Source: Bacteroidetes bacterium UBA7662 | GTDB taxonomy: Bacteria; Bacteroidota; Bacteroidia; UBA7662 | Direction of reading: 5' to 3' | Length of the DNA stretch: 64,000 bases | Assembly: GCA_002483345.1 (NCBI GenBank) | Contig: DLHS01000003.1 | Location: 1,156 to 65,155 of the forward strand | Shown: piece by piece, positions 36,300-45,202 of the stretch | Position numbering within the stretch: position 1 is the first letter of the stretch | Layout of the letters: each line of letters starts with the position of its first letter | Notes under the pieces: generated by a model | Seen by the model: only the letters and a program-made list of their open reading frames with translations | The model's database searches: none | Told to the model about the DNA's origin: nothing | Program-made: the position numbers and the translations under genes

Positions 36300-37814
36300 T
36301 TACTTCACAAATTTAACCACTTCCAGACCATTCCCGGTTTGCAAACGAAGCTGGTAAATACCGCCAGCCAGAGCATTTACGTCCAGTTGCAGTTGGTTAT
36401 GACCCGCAGTGAGTTCAAAGCGTGCATTTTGAACCAACTGACCTTGCAGGTTATATATCCCGGCGCGGAGGCTTGTAGCCTCTTTTCCTTCCAGGCTGAT
36501 ATGCAACTGATCTGTCACCGGATTAGGATACACTTTTAAGGTATTCAAACCGGCTACAGAAGTATTGAGGGCAAAAGAACCAAAGTAATATTCTCTTTTT
36601 GATACATTGGTGTAAGCATCAGTAGCCATATCGAATTGCTCGCTCACCCATCTGAATACCCGGTTGTCACTGGAATAGTCATAAGTGTTTCGATTACCGA
36701 AAGCTGTCATCCAGCTATTATTCTGGTATATCTCTCCTTTTTCTTCCGTGAGATTCCCTGAAGCATCATAGGTCCAGCTCTCCCGGTAGCTGTTTTCCCA
36801 GTTGGCATTCACATAATCCTCACCCAGCACAGCGGTCAGTTGGCCGCCTGTAAATGTATAACTCGCGCGATTGTCATTCACCCAGACAGTATCTGCCCAC
36901 AACTGAACAACTGTTTCTGAAATCACACCGCCTGCCATGGTTGATGTACCTTTTTCTGTGTTTTCCCAGTTGCCCCCGATTTTGGTTTCCATGACATAAT
37001 CAGTTGGTGTTCCTGCATAGGAATTTTCAGTCATGGCCACTTCTGTAAACAGAAAATTGCTTACATCGATGAGCCCGCCGAAAGTGGCAGAAAACCCGAA
37101 ATAGCCCAGGCCAAAGTTTACATCACTGTATCGCTCTTCTTCCGGGTTCCAGGCCGAACCTGTCCAATAGGAAATAGTCAACCCCGTAGGTGCACTTCCT
37201 GCACCAAAGGTAATACCCTGAAATCTGGTGTTTGGTGCCCAGGCAGCTGGAGTTGTCGAGAAATCAAATGAATAAGTCGTCGCTTCGGTCGGAATATTGC
37301 CGTTGTATGTGATGGCTATGGAGTCTCCTGAATTAAGTTCAAGGGTGCCGTTGTTGTCCTGATATATCAGGAGAGCGGTTTGGTTACCCCGGATATCATA
37401 ATTCATCACAAAGCGGTTCATAACCACAGGCGGAGAACCTGGAATCGTCAGAACTGCCTCGATTTTAGTAGCATTACCGGTAGCATTATAGGTGTATTCA
37501 TAGGTGTAGGCAGGGATGCTTATCGGGCCCTGAACGACATACATTGTAATACTGCTGATTTTGCCATTGGTGTAACGCACCCGATATGCGCCATCCTGTA
37601 CCCAGGCAGCACCATCCCAACTGAAGGTTACTGCCGAATCGGGATAGCCGGAAGCAGCTACCCTGCTGTTGGCATTCGCAACTGGGAAACGCATGTCATT
37701 TTTCAACTGCTCCAGTTTAGGGTGCATTTTCAGGGTGCCAAACGGATGTTCAGGACGCGCTGCCTGCGTGCCGATGGCAAAAACGAGTACGCAAAATGTA
37801 AAAATGTATTTCAT
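36300..37814 (-). CDS. T9SS type A secreted protein, function unknown
   Basis: 504 residues with a signal peptide (MKYIFTFCVLVFAIGTQAARP). The central region is built of repeated beta strands with Trp and Tyr/Asn-rich patterns (TFSWDGAAWVQDG, ENSYRESWTYDASGNLTEE), similar to the beta repeats of Bacteroidota surface proteins. The C-terminal 75 residues (VYPNPVTDQLHISL, IYNLQGQLV, GGIYQLRLQTGNG) form the Por_Secre_tail type A sorting domain. It is therefore exported by the type IX system. No catalytic motif was recognised. A TAGCTTTG promoter box lies 29 bp upstream of the start. Confidence 0.82.
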   Translation of the reverse strand: MKYIFTFCVLVFAIGTQAARPEHPFGTLKMHPKLEQLKNDMRFPVANANSRVAASGYPDSAVTFSWDGAAWVQDGAYRVRYTNGKISSITMYVVQGPISIPAYTYEYTYNATGNATKIEAVLTIPGSPPVVMNRFVMNYDIRGNQTALLIYQDNNGTLELNSGDSIAITYNGNIPTEATTYSFDFSTTPAAWAPNTRFQGITFGAGSAPTGLTISYWTGSAWNPEEERYSDVNFGLGYFGFSATFGGLIDVSNFLFTEVAMTENSYAGTPTDYVMETKIGGNWENTEKGTSTMAGGVISETVVQLWADTVWVNDNRASYTFTGGQLTAVLGEDYVNANWENSYRESWTYDASGNLTEEKGEIYQNNSWMTAFGNRNTYDYSSDNRVFRWVSEQFDMATDAYTNVSKREYYFGSFALNTSVAGLNTLKVYPNPVTDQLHISLEGKEATSLRAGIYNLQGQLVQNARFELTAGHNQLQLDVNALAGGIYQLRLQTGNGLEVVKFVK

Positions 37815-37843
37815 AGCAAAGAGTCGTTAGGTTAAATTTAAAT

Positions 37844-37851
37844 CAAAGCTA
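37844..37851 (-). promoter_or_regulatory. -7 box TAGCTTTG of the T9SS cargo gene
   Basis: Minus-strand TAGCTTTG fits TAnnTTTG, 29 bp before the ATG at 37814. Confidence 0.6.
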
Positions 37852-37932
37852 AGATGAAAGACCCCTCAGTCATCCGCCACAGTTTATTAAATTGCGTTAA
37901 AATCAGCCATTTTTGACATTTTTACTACAAAA

Positions 37933-37948
37933 TACCCTGTTCAGGGTA
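37933..37948. promoter_or_regulatory. Palindrome in the divergent 37.8-38.1 kb intergenic region
   Basis: TACCCTGTTCAGGGTA has perfect 7-bp arms and a TT centre. It lies about 80 bp upstream of the T9SS cargo -7 box and about 150 bp upstream of lgt. An operator is possible; no regulator can be named. Apart from this and the two promoter boxes I see nothing in the 308-bp gap. Confidence 0.4.
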
Positions 37949-38099
37949 GAACATACGGCCCCTTTCAGAAATCATACAACCAACCCGGATAACCCTGTCC
38001 CGAAGAGCTCCTACCTTTTAACAGGCCCGTCTCCGGCCAGACATTGTTAACACTTTAAGGTCTTGCAAACCGGATATTCATTTTACTGATTTTACCCTG

Positions 38100-38107
38100 T
38101 AACTTCG
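38100..38107 (+). promoter_or_regulatory. -7-like box TAACTTCG upstream of lgt
   Basis: A one-base variant of TAnnTTTG (TTCG for TTTG), 15 bp before the lgt ATG. The same variant occurs before 52925 and before accA. Confidence 0.4.
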
Positions 38108-38122
38108 CTTCAAACTTGTGCC

Positions 38123-38917
38123 ATGCTCAACTACATCCACTGGAACATCAACCCTGAAATCCTGCCCGATATCTTACCTGTACGCTGGTATGGCGTTCTT
38201 TTTATGCTGGGGTTTGTCTTTGGGTACTATATACTCGAGCGCGTTTTTAAAGCAGAAAACAAACCTACCGCCTGGCTTGATTCTCTTTCGCTGTATGTAG
38301 GTGCCGGTACCATACTGGGTGCAAGACTGGGGCACTGTCTTTTCTACGAACCTGAATATTATCTGGGTCACCCGCTTGAAATCCTGAAAATATGGGAAGG
38401 CGGACTGGCCAGTCACGGAGCAGCCGTCGGCATTTTATTGGCGCACTGGCTTTTTGCCCGTAAAATAAAAGACATCAGCTTCCTCTGGATTACCGACCGG
38501 ATGGTGATAGTAGTAGCACTGGCTGCAGTCTGTATCCGAACAGGAAATCTGATGAATTCTGAAATTGTTGGTGCCCCTACCGACCTCCCCTGGGGTTTTG
38601 TATTCGAACGCCTGGGTGAGAACTTTCCCCGTCACCCGACACAGATTTATGAAGCCCTCGCCTACCTGCTGATTTTTGGCTTCCTGTACCACCAATACTG
38701 GAAAAAAGGAGCCGGTGAAAAGCCGGGGCGACTTTTCGGCTATTTTTTGGTACTTGTTTTCGGATTCCGCTTTTTTGTGGAATACATCAAGGATGTACAG
38801 GTTGACTTCGAAAAATCGATGGCACTCAATATGGGGCAATGGCTGAGTATACCGCTGGTATTACTGGGCATCGTACTCATCCTGAGAAGCTCCAAAGCAG
38901 CTTCCGGGACTTCTTAA
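38123..38917 (+). CDS. lgt: Prolipoprotein diacylglyceryl transferase
   Basis: 264 residues, a polytopic inner-membrane enzyme. It has the Lgt signature RTGNLMNSEIVGAPTDLPWGFVF (about 138-160), the SHGAAVGILLAHW segment with the essential His-Gly pair, and HPTQIYEALAYLLIFGFLY. Lgt transfers diacylglyceryl from phosphatidylglycerol to the lipobox cysteine, the first step of lipoprotein maturation, which serves the many lipoproteins encoded here. Its stop codon overlaps the convergent hutH stop by 4 bp. Confidence 0.95.
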   Translation: MLNYIHWNINPEILPDILPVRWYGVLFMLGFVFGYYILERVFKAENKPTAWLDSLSLYVGAGTILGARLGHCLFYEPEYYLGHPLEILKIWEGGLASHGAAVGILLAHWLFARKIKDISFLWITDRMVIVVALAAVCIRTGNLMNSEIVGAPTDLPWGFVFERLGENFPRHPTQIYEALAYLLIFGFLYHQYWKKGAGEKPGRLFGYFLVLVFGFRFFVEYIKDVQVDFEKSMALNMGQWLSIPLVLLGIVLILRSSKAASGTS

Positions 38918-40392
38918 TAGCTTTGCAGAAATCGCTTGGAGGCTACGATGTCATCGTGCAGCAAACGGTCTTCTGCCAGAAAAGGCACTTTTTTACGGTA
39001 GGCAGCCAGTAGTTTGCTGAGTCCCGCGGATGTTTTCCAGTCTCCCCTTAAATCAAACGCCTGGGCCGCATTCATCAGCTCAATGGCCAGAATGGTTTCT
39101 ACATTGTCAAGTACCCGGTACAGTTTGGTAGCAGCATTGGCCCCCATGCTAACATGGTCTTCCTGTCCGTTCGAGGAAGTAATGGAATCAATAGATGCCG
39201 GCACCGCCAGTTGTTTGTTCTGACTGGCAATGGATGCGGCTGTATACTGCGGTATCATCAGGCCACTGTTCAGGCCGGAATGGGCTATCAGGAAAGCAGG
39301 GAGTCCCCTGCTGCCGGAAATAAGCTGATAGGTACGGCGTTCACTGATAGCACCCAGCTCAGCCATCGCAATCGCCAGAAAATCGAGGGCGAAAGCGAGC
39401 GGCTGTCCATGAAAATTACCTCCGGATATAATCATATCCTCTTCCGGGAAAAGATTCGGATTATCGCTGACAGCGTTTATTTCGGTCTCAAAAACAGAAG
39501 CCGCATGTAACCAGGTATCGTAGCTGGCACCATGTACCTGCGGCACACAACGAAATGAATACGGATCCTGCACGGCTGTTTTGGTACGGGCGGCCGTAGG
39601 GCTGCCAGTCAGCCAGTCGCGGATAGCAGCGGCTACATGCTGCTGGCCCAAATGGGGACGTACTTCATGAACCAATGGATGAAAAGGTTCTGTGCGGCAG
39701 TCAAAGGCCTCTATCGAGAGGGCTGCTATCATCGCTGCCTGATCTATCAGCTGCTGTCCTTTCAATATAGCATAAACGCCATAGGCCGACATAAACTGGG
39801 TACCGTTCAAAAGTGCCAACCCTTCTTTGGCCTGCAAAACAATGGGCTCCCAGCCAAAAGTAGGCAACAAGCTGCTGCTGTGCGTTATATTGCCGTTTAC
39901 CCATACCTCTCCCAACCCCAGCAAAGGCAAAGAAAGATGTGCGAGCGGTGCCAGATCACCGGATGCTCCCAAAGAGCCCTGTTCATAAACAACCGGCAAT
40001 ACATCATGGTTGTATAAATCTACCAGGCGTTGTACGGTTGCCAACTGTACCCCGGAATGACCGTATGCCAACGACTGAATCTTCAACACCAGCATCAGAC
40101 GGATAATGGCAACCGGAACCATATTACCGGTTCCACAGGCGTGCGACATCACCAGATTGCGTTGCAGGCTGGAAAGATCATTTTTGGAGATAGCAATGTC
40201 GCAGAGCGAACCAAAGCCGGTATTAATGCCGTAAAAAAGCTGGTCACTGTCAGCCAGCTTATCATCAAGGTATTTTTTACAGGCCTGGATACGTGCCACG
40301 GCCTGTGTACTGAGCGCGAGTTTGTTACCCGGCTCCATCAATTCGCCCAAGGTCGAAAAATCAAGCGGTTCTCCCAGGTAGATGGTTTTCAT
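38914..40392 (-). CDS. hutH: Histidine ammonia-lyase
   Basis: 492 residues. The Ala143-Ser144-Gly145 triad in QGSLGASGDLAPLAHLSLPLLG forms the MIO prosthetic group, and YGINTGFGSL, HSGVQLATVQ, NGQEDHVSMG further identify the family. It deaminates histidine to urocanate. Other aromatic ammonia-lyases and aminomutases share the fold, so substrate specificity is inferred from overall similarity. The start codon overlaps the hisS stop by 4 bp, making a hisS-hutH operon; no hutU, hutI or hutG genes are in the window. Confidence 0.88.
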   Translation of the reverse strand: MKTIYLGEPLDFSTLGELMEPGNKLALSTQAVARIQACKKYLDDKLADSDQLFYGINTGFGSLCDIAISKNDLSSLQRNLVMSHACGTGNMVPVAIIRLMLVLKIQSLAYGHSGVQLATVQRLVDLYNHDVLPVVYEQGSLGASGDLAPLAHLSLPLLGLGEVWVNGNITHSSSLLPTFGWEPIVLQAKEGLALLNGTQFMSAYGVYAILKGQQLIDQAAMIAALSIEAFDCRTEPFHPLVHEVRPHLGQQHVAAAIRDWLTGSPTAARTKTAVQDPYSFRCVPQVHGASYDTWLHAASVFETEINAVSDNPNLFPEEDMIISGGNFHGQPLAFALDFLAIAMAELGAISERRTYQLISGSRGLPAFLIAHSGLNSGLMIPQYTAASIASQNKQLAVPASIDSITSSNGQEDHVSMGANAATKLYRVLDNVETILAIELMNAAQAFDLRGDWKTSAGLSKLLAAYRKKVPFLAEDRLLHDDIVASKRFLQSY

Positions 40393-41768
40393 AAAGCATT
40401 CTTTAGATGTTGAGCCAGCTGATTTATACCTACAGGACTTTGCTGACCGGAACGAATATCCTTGAGCATGACCGATTGCCCGGCAACTTCCTGATCACCA
40501 ATCAGGGCGAGGTAAGGAATGGCCTTGGCTTCCGCATAAGAAAAAGCCTTTTTCATCTTACCGGCCTCCAGATACAATTCCGCTGCCATTCCAGCCGCCC
40601 TGAGCTGTCGCAAAAGTGAACCGGCATACTCAAACTGAGCGTCATCAAAGATGTAAAGCAGTATATCACTCGACCGCTGGACTGTTTCCGGGAAAAGGTT
40701 GAGTTGTTCCATCACATCCAGTATCCTTTCGGCACCGAAAGAAATCCCTACCCCCGTTAAACCATCCACTCCGAAAATGCCGGTGAGATTGTCGTAGCGA
40801 CCACCACCGCCTATGCTACCCATGGCCACTTCGTGGGTTACCACCTCCAGGATGGTTCCGGTATAATAGTCTAAGCCTCGGGCGAGGGTCGGGTCAAACA
40901 CAAGGTGTTTTCCCAAATCAAAAGGCTCGATCAACTTAAACAAAAGATGCAATTCTTCCAGCCCTTTGTGCAGATGGGCATCCTCAGAAAAAGCAGCCAG
41001 TGCAGCCCATTTTTCGGACGTCACGGTTTTCTCCAACACACCAAAAAAAGCATTTATGTTATTCTCTGAAGCGCCATGGGCAACCATTTCGGCTGTCATG
41101 GCTTCTCTGCCTATTTTATCCAGTTTGTCAAGTATCACAATAAATTCCGTGACCTTCTGGCCCATGCCGATGGCTTGCGCTATACCGGCAAATAACTTTC
41201 TGTTGTTGATACGAACACTGAAATCACGAAACCCTAGTTTTTTGAATACGGTGACGTAAATAGCACATAGTTCAGCCTCGTTAAACAATGAATCTGACCC
41301 GATCACATCGGCATCGCACTGATAAAACTCCCGGTAACGGCCTTTCTGAGGCCTGTCAGCCCGCCAGACGGGCTGAATCTGGTATCTTTTGAAAGGAAAG
41401 GCGATGTTGTGCCGGTTCATGGAAACATACCGGGCCAAAGGCACGGTAAGATCATACCGAAGCGCTTTTTCACTCACCAGGCTGGTGAAAGAACGGGATT
41501 GGTTTTCTTTCGCGCTTTCGAAATCGTTGGTATCCACCTCCTTCAGGTAGTCACCCGAATTGAGGATTTTAAAAATGAGCCTGTCACCTTCCTCGCCGTA
41601 TTTTCCGGTGAGGGTGCTCAGGTTTTCCATCGCAGGTGTTTCCAGGGGCTGATAGCCGTATTGTCTGAAAACGCCTTCAATGATATTGAAGATGTACTTA
41701 CGTTTGGCCATCAGGGCCGGGCCGAAATCTCGGGTGCCTCTGGCGAGACTGGGTTTAATGGTTTGCAT
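40389..41768 (-). CDS. hisS: Histidyl-tRNA synthetase
   Basis: 459 residues, class II aminoacyl-tRNA synthetase. Visible motifs: KPSLARGTRDFGP at the N-terminus, motif 2 region YQIQPVWRADRPQKGRYREFYQCDADVIG, the histidine A motif LARGLDYYTGTILE and motif 3 GGGGRYDNLTGIFG with GVGISFGAERIL. The C-terminal anticodon-binding domain follows (about 360-459). A TAATTTTG promoter box 20 bp upstream, inside the end of dnaA, suggests its own transcript together with hutH. Confidence 0.95.
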   Translation of the reverse strand: MQTIKPSLARGTRDFGPALMAKRKYIFNIIEGVFRQYGYQPLETPAMENLSTLTGKYGEEGDRLIFKILNSGDYLKEVDTNDFESAKENQSRSFTSLVSEKALRYDLTVPLARYVSMNRHNIAFPFKRYQIQPVWRADRPQKGRYREFYQCDADVIGSDSLFNEAELCAIYVTVFKKLGFRDFSVRINNRKLFAGIAQAIGMGQKVTEFIVILDKLDKIGREAMTAEMVAHGASENNINAFFGVLEKTVTSEKWAALAAFSEDAHLHKGLEELHLLFKLIEPFDLGKHLVFDPTLARGLDYYTGTILEVVTHEVAMGSIGGGGRYDNLTGIFGVDGLTGVGISFGAERILDVMEQLNLFPETVQRSSDILLYIFDDAQFEYAGSLLRQLRAAGMAAELYLEAGKMKKAFSYAEAKAIPYLALIGDQEVAGQSVMLKDIRSGQQSPVGINQLAQHLKNAL

Positions 41769-41787
41769 CCGGTGTGTGCTTACCGGG

Positions 41788-41795
41788 CAAAATTA
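41788..41795 (-). promoter_or_regulatory. -7 box TAATTTTG of the hisS-hutH operon
   Basis: Minus-strand TAATTTTG, 19 bp before the hisS ATG, overlapping the dnaA stop codon. Confidence 0.6.
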
Positions 41796-43235
41796 CACGG
41801 TACTGATCTTAATTTTCTTCTGAATATCTTCCACGAAGCCTTTAAACTTACGGTCGGTCTCCATGAGGTCTTCTACGGTCTGGCAAGAGTGAATTACCGT
41901 ACTGTGATCGCGGCCGCCAAAGTACTCTCCAATGGTTTTGAGGCTGTTTTTAGTCAGTTTTTTGGCGAAATACATCGAAATCTGACGGGCCTGTACGATT
42001 TCCCGCTTGCGGGTTTTGGCCTTCAGCAAGTCTACCGGCAGATCAAAATACTCGCAAACGAGGTTTTGAATACTCTCAATAGAAATTTCCAGTGATACGT
42101 TGCGGACAAAATTACGCATTACCACTTTGGCGAGTTCAATATCCGGCTGTTTGTTATTCAGCGTTGTATAAGCAAGCAGGGAGGTTATGGCTCCTTCCAG
42201 CTCGCGTATGTTGGTAGTGATGTTGTGGGCGATGAACTCAACCACCTCCCTGGGCAGTTCAATACCATCGGCGTACATCTTCATCTCGAGTATGGCTACC
42301 CTGGTTTCGAAATCAGGCACCTGCAGATCGGTGCTCAAACCCCATTTGAAACGGGAGAGCAGCCTTTCCTCCATCCCTTTCAGGTCCTTGGGTGCCCGGT
42401 CACTGGTAAGTATGAGCTGCTTGCCGGTCTGGTGGAGGTGGTTGAAGATGTGGAAGAAAACGTCCTGGGTCTTCTCCTTGTTGGCGAAGTTGTGTACGTC
42501 ATCAATCACCAGCACATCGATGAGCTGATAGAAGTTCACAAAGTCGTTGGCGGAATTATTCCGGAGCGAATCAATGAACTGCTGGGTGAATTTTTCCGCA
42601 GTTACGTAGAGAACTGTTTTGTTCGGGAAATTGAGTTTCACCTGATTGCCGATGGCCTGTACCAGGTGAGACTTGCCCAACCCTACTGCACCGTAAATCA
42701 TCAAAGGATTAAAAGAGGTGCCGCCTGGTTTGGAGGCGACCGCCATACCAGCCGAACGGGCCAGGCGGTTGGAATCGCCTTCTACGAAGTTTTCGAATGA
42801 ATATCGCGGGTTAAGCTGCGAATCGATGTTAATCTTTTTGAGACCCGGAATGATGAACGGGTTTTTAATCGACGAGCCGATGTTCATCGGAACGGTCAGA
42901 TCAGGATTTTTGGCTTTCATGCCGTTGCCAGGCATGTTGATGGTATACGGCGCTTTGTCGGCGGTGGCATGCTCCATCACTATGCTGTACTCCAGACGAC
43001 CTTCTGCCCCGAGCTCCCGACGAATGGTTTTATGCAGCAAATTGACGTAGTGCTCTTCCAGCCACTCATAAAAAAACTGGCTCGGCACCTGAATCGTCAG
43101 TACGTTATCCTTCAGACGCACCGGTTTGATGGGCTCAAACCAGGTCTTAAAACTCTGAGGATTCACGTTGTCGCGTATGATCGACAAACAGTTGCTCCAT
43201 ACCATTTCCATCGTTCTCTCCATAGGCTCGTTCAT
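41793..43235 (-). CDS. dnaA: Chromosomal replication initiator DnaA
   Basis: 480 residues. Domain I at the N-terminus (WSNCLSIIRDNVNPQSFKTWFEP), a flexible domain II, an AAA+ domain with Walker A YGAVGLGKSH (181-190; the usual Thr is Ser here, a conservative change) and Walker B VLVIDDVHNFANKEKTQ, and domain IV with the DnaA-box-binding signature GGRDHSTVIHSCQTV. It binds DnaA boxes, melts the origin and loads the replicative helicase. The 322-bp AT-rich region upstream is a candidate regulatory or origin region. Confidence 0.96.
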   Translation of the reverse strand: MNEPMERTMEMVWSNCLSIIRDNVNPQSFKTWFEPIKPVRLKDNVLTIQVPSQFFYEWLEEHYVNLLHKTIRRELGAEGRLEYSIVMEHATADKAPYTINMPGNGMKAKNPDLTVPMNIGSSIKNPFIIPGLKKINIDSQLNPRYSFENFVEGDSNRLARSAGMAVASKPGGTSFNPLMIYGAVGLGKSHLVQAIGNQVKLNFPNKTVLYVTAEKFTQQFIDSLRNNSANDFVNFYQLIDVLVIDDVHNFANKEKTQDVFFHIFNHLHQTGKQLILTSDRAPKDLKGMEERLLSRFKWGLSTDLQVPDFETRVAILEMKMYADGIELPREVVEFIAHNITTNIRELEGAITSLLAYTTLNNKQPDIELAKVVMRNFVRNVSLEISIESIQNLVCEYFDLPVDLLKAKTRKREIVQARQISMYFAKKLTKNSLKTIGEYFGGRDHSTVIHSCQTVEDLMETDRKFKGFVEDIQKKIKISTV

Positions 43236-43557
43236 AGTATCCGAATTGGTCGGGAGGTCGAATATGAAACAAAAAAACTTCTCTAAAAAACTCCGAAACC
43301 TCTTGACTTTGTTAGAAGAATGACAAGGGGCTGAATAGCACGTGATTTACCAACATCTAGCTGCAAAACTTTTTCTAAAAAGTTTTTAGACGAATCGCTT
43401 GACTTTTATTTATAAATTATATGAAATTGATAATCAGTTAGTTACAAAACATTTAACTATTTAGTAATGATTTGTTCACATAGTTATCCCAATTGTTTCT
43501 TATGTAATGTGCTTTAAATCAGCAGCCTTCCATTTGTGCCTTTCGGGTACTAACGAA
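43236..43557. other. AT-rich region upstream of dnaA, candidate regulatory/origin segment
   Basis: No gene is seen here. It holds a perfect inverted repeat with 10-bp arms AAAACTTTTT and AAAAAGTTTT around CT (43365-43386), then an AT-rich stretch (43390-43460), then TTGTTCACA and TTATCCCAA near 43470-43495. The last two match the DnaA box TTATCCACA at only 7 of 9 positions (one in reverse), so origin function is weakly supported. Confidence 0.35.
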
Positions 43558-44481
43558 CTAACCAACATTTGCGCTCCGATTCCGATAAGTCCGCCTTTTT
43601 TTACCCGACTTTTCAAATCTAAAATCTATGCGTCCCAATCTAATACCAGAGTGTCCGACCTGTGCTATGAGCGTAGCTTTTCCTCCCGGATTTTGCACTT
43701 CCACCGGAGGGTCAAGGAAGCTGTGCGTATGCCCTCCGATAATTAAATCTATCCCCTCAACCTGAGCTGCCAACAATCGATCTGAAACCCTGTTGTCCTT
43801 GTACTGATACCCCAGGTGCGAGAGACAAATGATAAAGTCAACCTCCAGCTCTCTAAACATGGCAACCTGTGCTTTGGCAACGGATACGGGATCCCAATAG
43901 CGTATTTTCCCGAACAATCTGGCCGGTATCAAACCATCGGGACTAATGCCGAGACCGAAAACACCTATACGAAGCGGGCCTTTCTGAATAATGATATGCG
44001 GTTTCACCTTACCTGCCAGCACCGTTTCACTGAAATCATAGTTGGCAACTACAAAAGGGAACGTTACATGCTGCAATTGTTTGGCGAAATTTTCGATGCC
44101 TTCGTCAAAATCATGGTTACCCATAGTAGCCACTTCATAACCCATGGCCTCCATGGCCTTCATCTCTGGTTCACCTTTGAAAAAATTGAAATAAGGCGTC
44201 CCCTGGAAGATGTCCCCGGCATCGACAAGCAAGGTATGGGCCGTCGATTGCCTGATCTGATCAATCAGCTGCTTGCGGCGGGCGACTCCTCCCAGCCCTG
44301 CATATTGTCCCTCCGGATAGGGATCCAGGCGGCTGTGGGTGTCGTTGGTATGGAGCAGACTGAGGCTTATCACCTCGTCATCGGGCAACGCCCACAAACC
44401 TGAGGGCATCAAAACTGCAGCAGCGGCTACCACAGAAGCCTGCCGGACAAAATCGCGGCGCCCTTTATCGAATTCTTCCAT
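43558..44481 (-). CDS. Metallophosphatase, N-terminal half of a split 5'-nucleotidase
   Basis: 307 residues with a twin-arginine-type signal (RRDFVRQASVVAAAAVLMPSGLWA). The metal-binding motifs of the UshA-type phosphoesterase are complete: LLHTNDTHS, LLVDAGDIFQG, TMGNHDFDEG, ICLSHLGY and GGHTHSF. The C-terminal nucleotide-recognition domain of UshA is absent; it is encoded by the preceding gene, which overlaps by 17 bp. The two products would have to associate in the periplasm to rebuild a full 5'-nucleotidase. The Tat-type signal differs from the lipoprotein signal of its partner. Confidence 0.88.
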   Translation of the reverse strand: MEEFDKGRRDFVRQASVVAAAAVLMPSGLWALPDDEVISLSLLHTNDTHSRLDPYPEGQYAGLGGVARRKQLIDQIRQSTAHTLLVDAGDIFQGTPYFNFFKGEPEMKAMEAMGYEVATMGNHDFDEGIENFAKQLQHVTFPFVVANYDFSETVLAGKVKPHIIIQKGPLRIGVFGLGISPDGLIPARLFGKIRYWDPVSVAKAQVAMFRELEVDFIICLSHLGYQYKDNRVSDRLLAAQVEGIDLIIGGHTHSFLDPPVEVQNPGGKATLIAQVGHSGIRLGRIDFRFEKSGKKRRTYRNRSANVG

Positions 44482-45202
44482 CGGTCATGGGTTTGAGAAC
44501 AATACCATCCCGGTGCATGCCACGGAAAGCTGTCACATATAAATCACGCAGCAGTTCCGGGGTACGTTGGCTGATACGGGCTTCCTTCAGAAAATCACAT
44601 CCATCTCCGCCCTCCGCCAGATAATCAATGGTAGCCAGTTTATAACGGGCATTCATATCTATGGGCTTGCCCCCGATGGTAACATCAACAGCCTTTCCTT
44701 CTCTCCTGATAAAACGAACGCCTGCCAGCGGAGTCCCGCCTTTGGCTGCCCAGTGATCCAGCAATTGCTGAAGGAGCCTGCCGTCCAGGTCGAGTATCAC
44801 CACATAATTCATAAATGGCATGATTTCCATCACTGCCCCCATGGTTACCTGCCCGGCCGGCAGCGCGGCTCGTATGCCGCCATAATTTAATAAAGCCACC
44901 TCAACGGGTTCATATTTACGACTTACCTCAATAAGCATGATATCTGCCAGCAAATTGCCTAAGGCAGACTCCGGCTGGGCTTTGACCATCACCGCATCAC
45001 TTTGAATCAGCACAGCATTTACTTCTTTTTCCAGGCTGTCCCGGTATGGCCGTAAGGCGACTCTTAACAGGCTGTCTCCCCCGCGATAAGAACTATCTAT
45101 CTTGTACTGCTCTGTTTGCAGGTTGTTGGGCCTGTAGCTTGCAGTTTTACAGGATACAAATGCCACTGTAAACAGCAGCCACAACAGCCAATGCCTGTTC
45201 AT
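44465..45202 (-). CDS. Lipoprotein with 5'-nucleotidase C-terminal domain
   Basis: 245 residues. SPII signal with lipobox FVSC. The mature protein matches the UshA C-terminal domain: SALGNLLADIMLIE, LLNYGGIRAALPAGQVTMG, MPFMNYVVILDLDGRLLQQLLDHWA. This domain binds the nucleoside part of the substrate. It is encoded before its catalytic partner (the metallophosphatase at 43558-44481), reversing the order of domains in the single-chain enzyme. Its start overlaps the stop of the upstream membrane protein by 4 bp. Confidence 0.87.
   Translation of the reverse strand: MNRHWLLWLLFTVAFVSCKTASYRPNNLQTEQYKIDSSYRGGDSLLRVALRPYRDSLEKEVNAVLIQSDAVMVKAQPESALGNLLADIMLIEVSRKYEPVEVALLNYGGIRAALPAGQVTMGAVMEIMPFMNYVVILDLDGRLLQQLLDHWAAKGGTPLAGVRFIRREGKAVDVTIGGKPIDMNARYKLATIDYLAEGGDGCDFLKEARISQRTPELLRDLYVTAFRGMHRDGIVLKPMTDGRIR

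Noticed and set aside
43558..45202. Frameshifted pseudogene of a full-length 5'-nucleotidase
   Set aside because: The domains are in reversed gene order and each half has its own complete export signal, so a simple frameshift cannot explain it.
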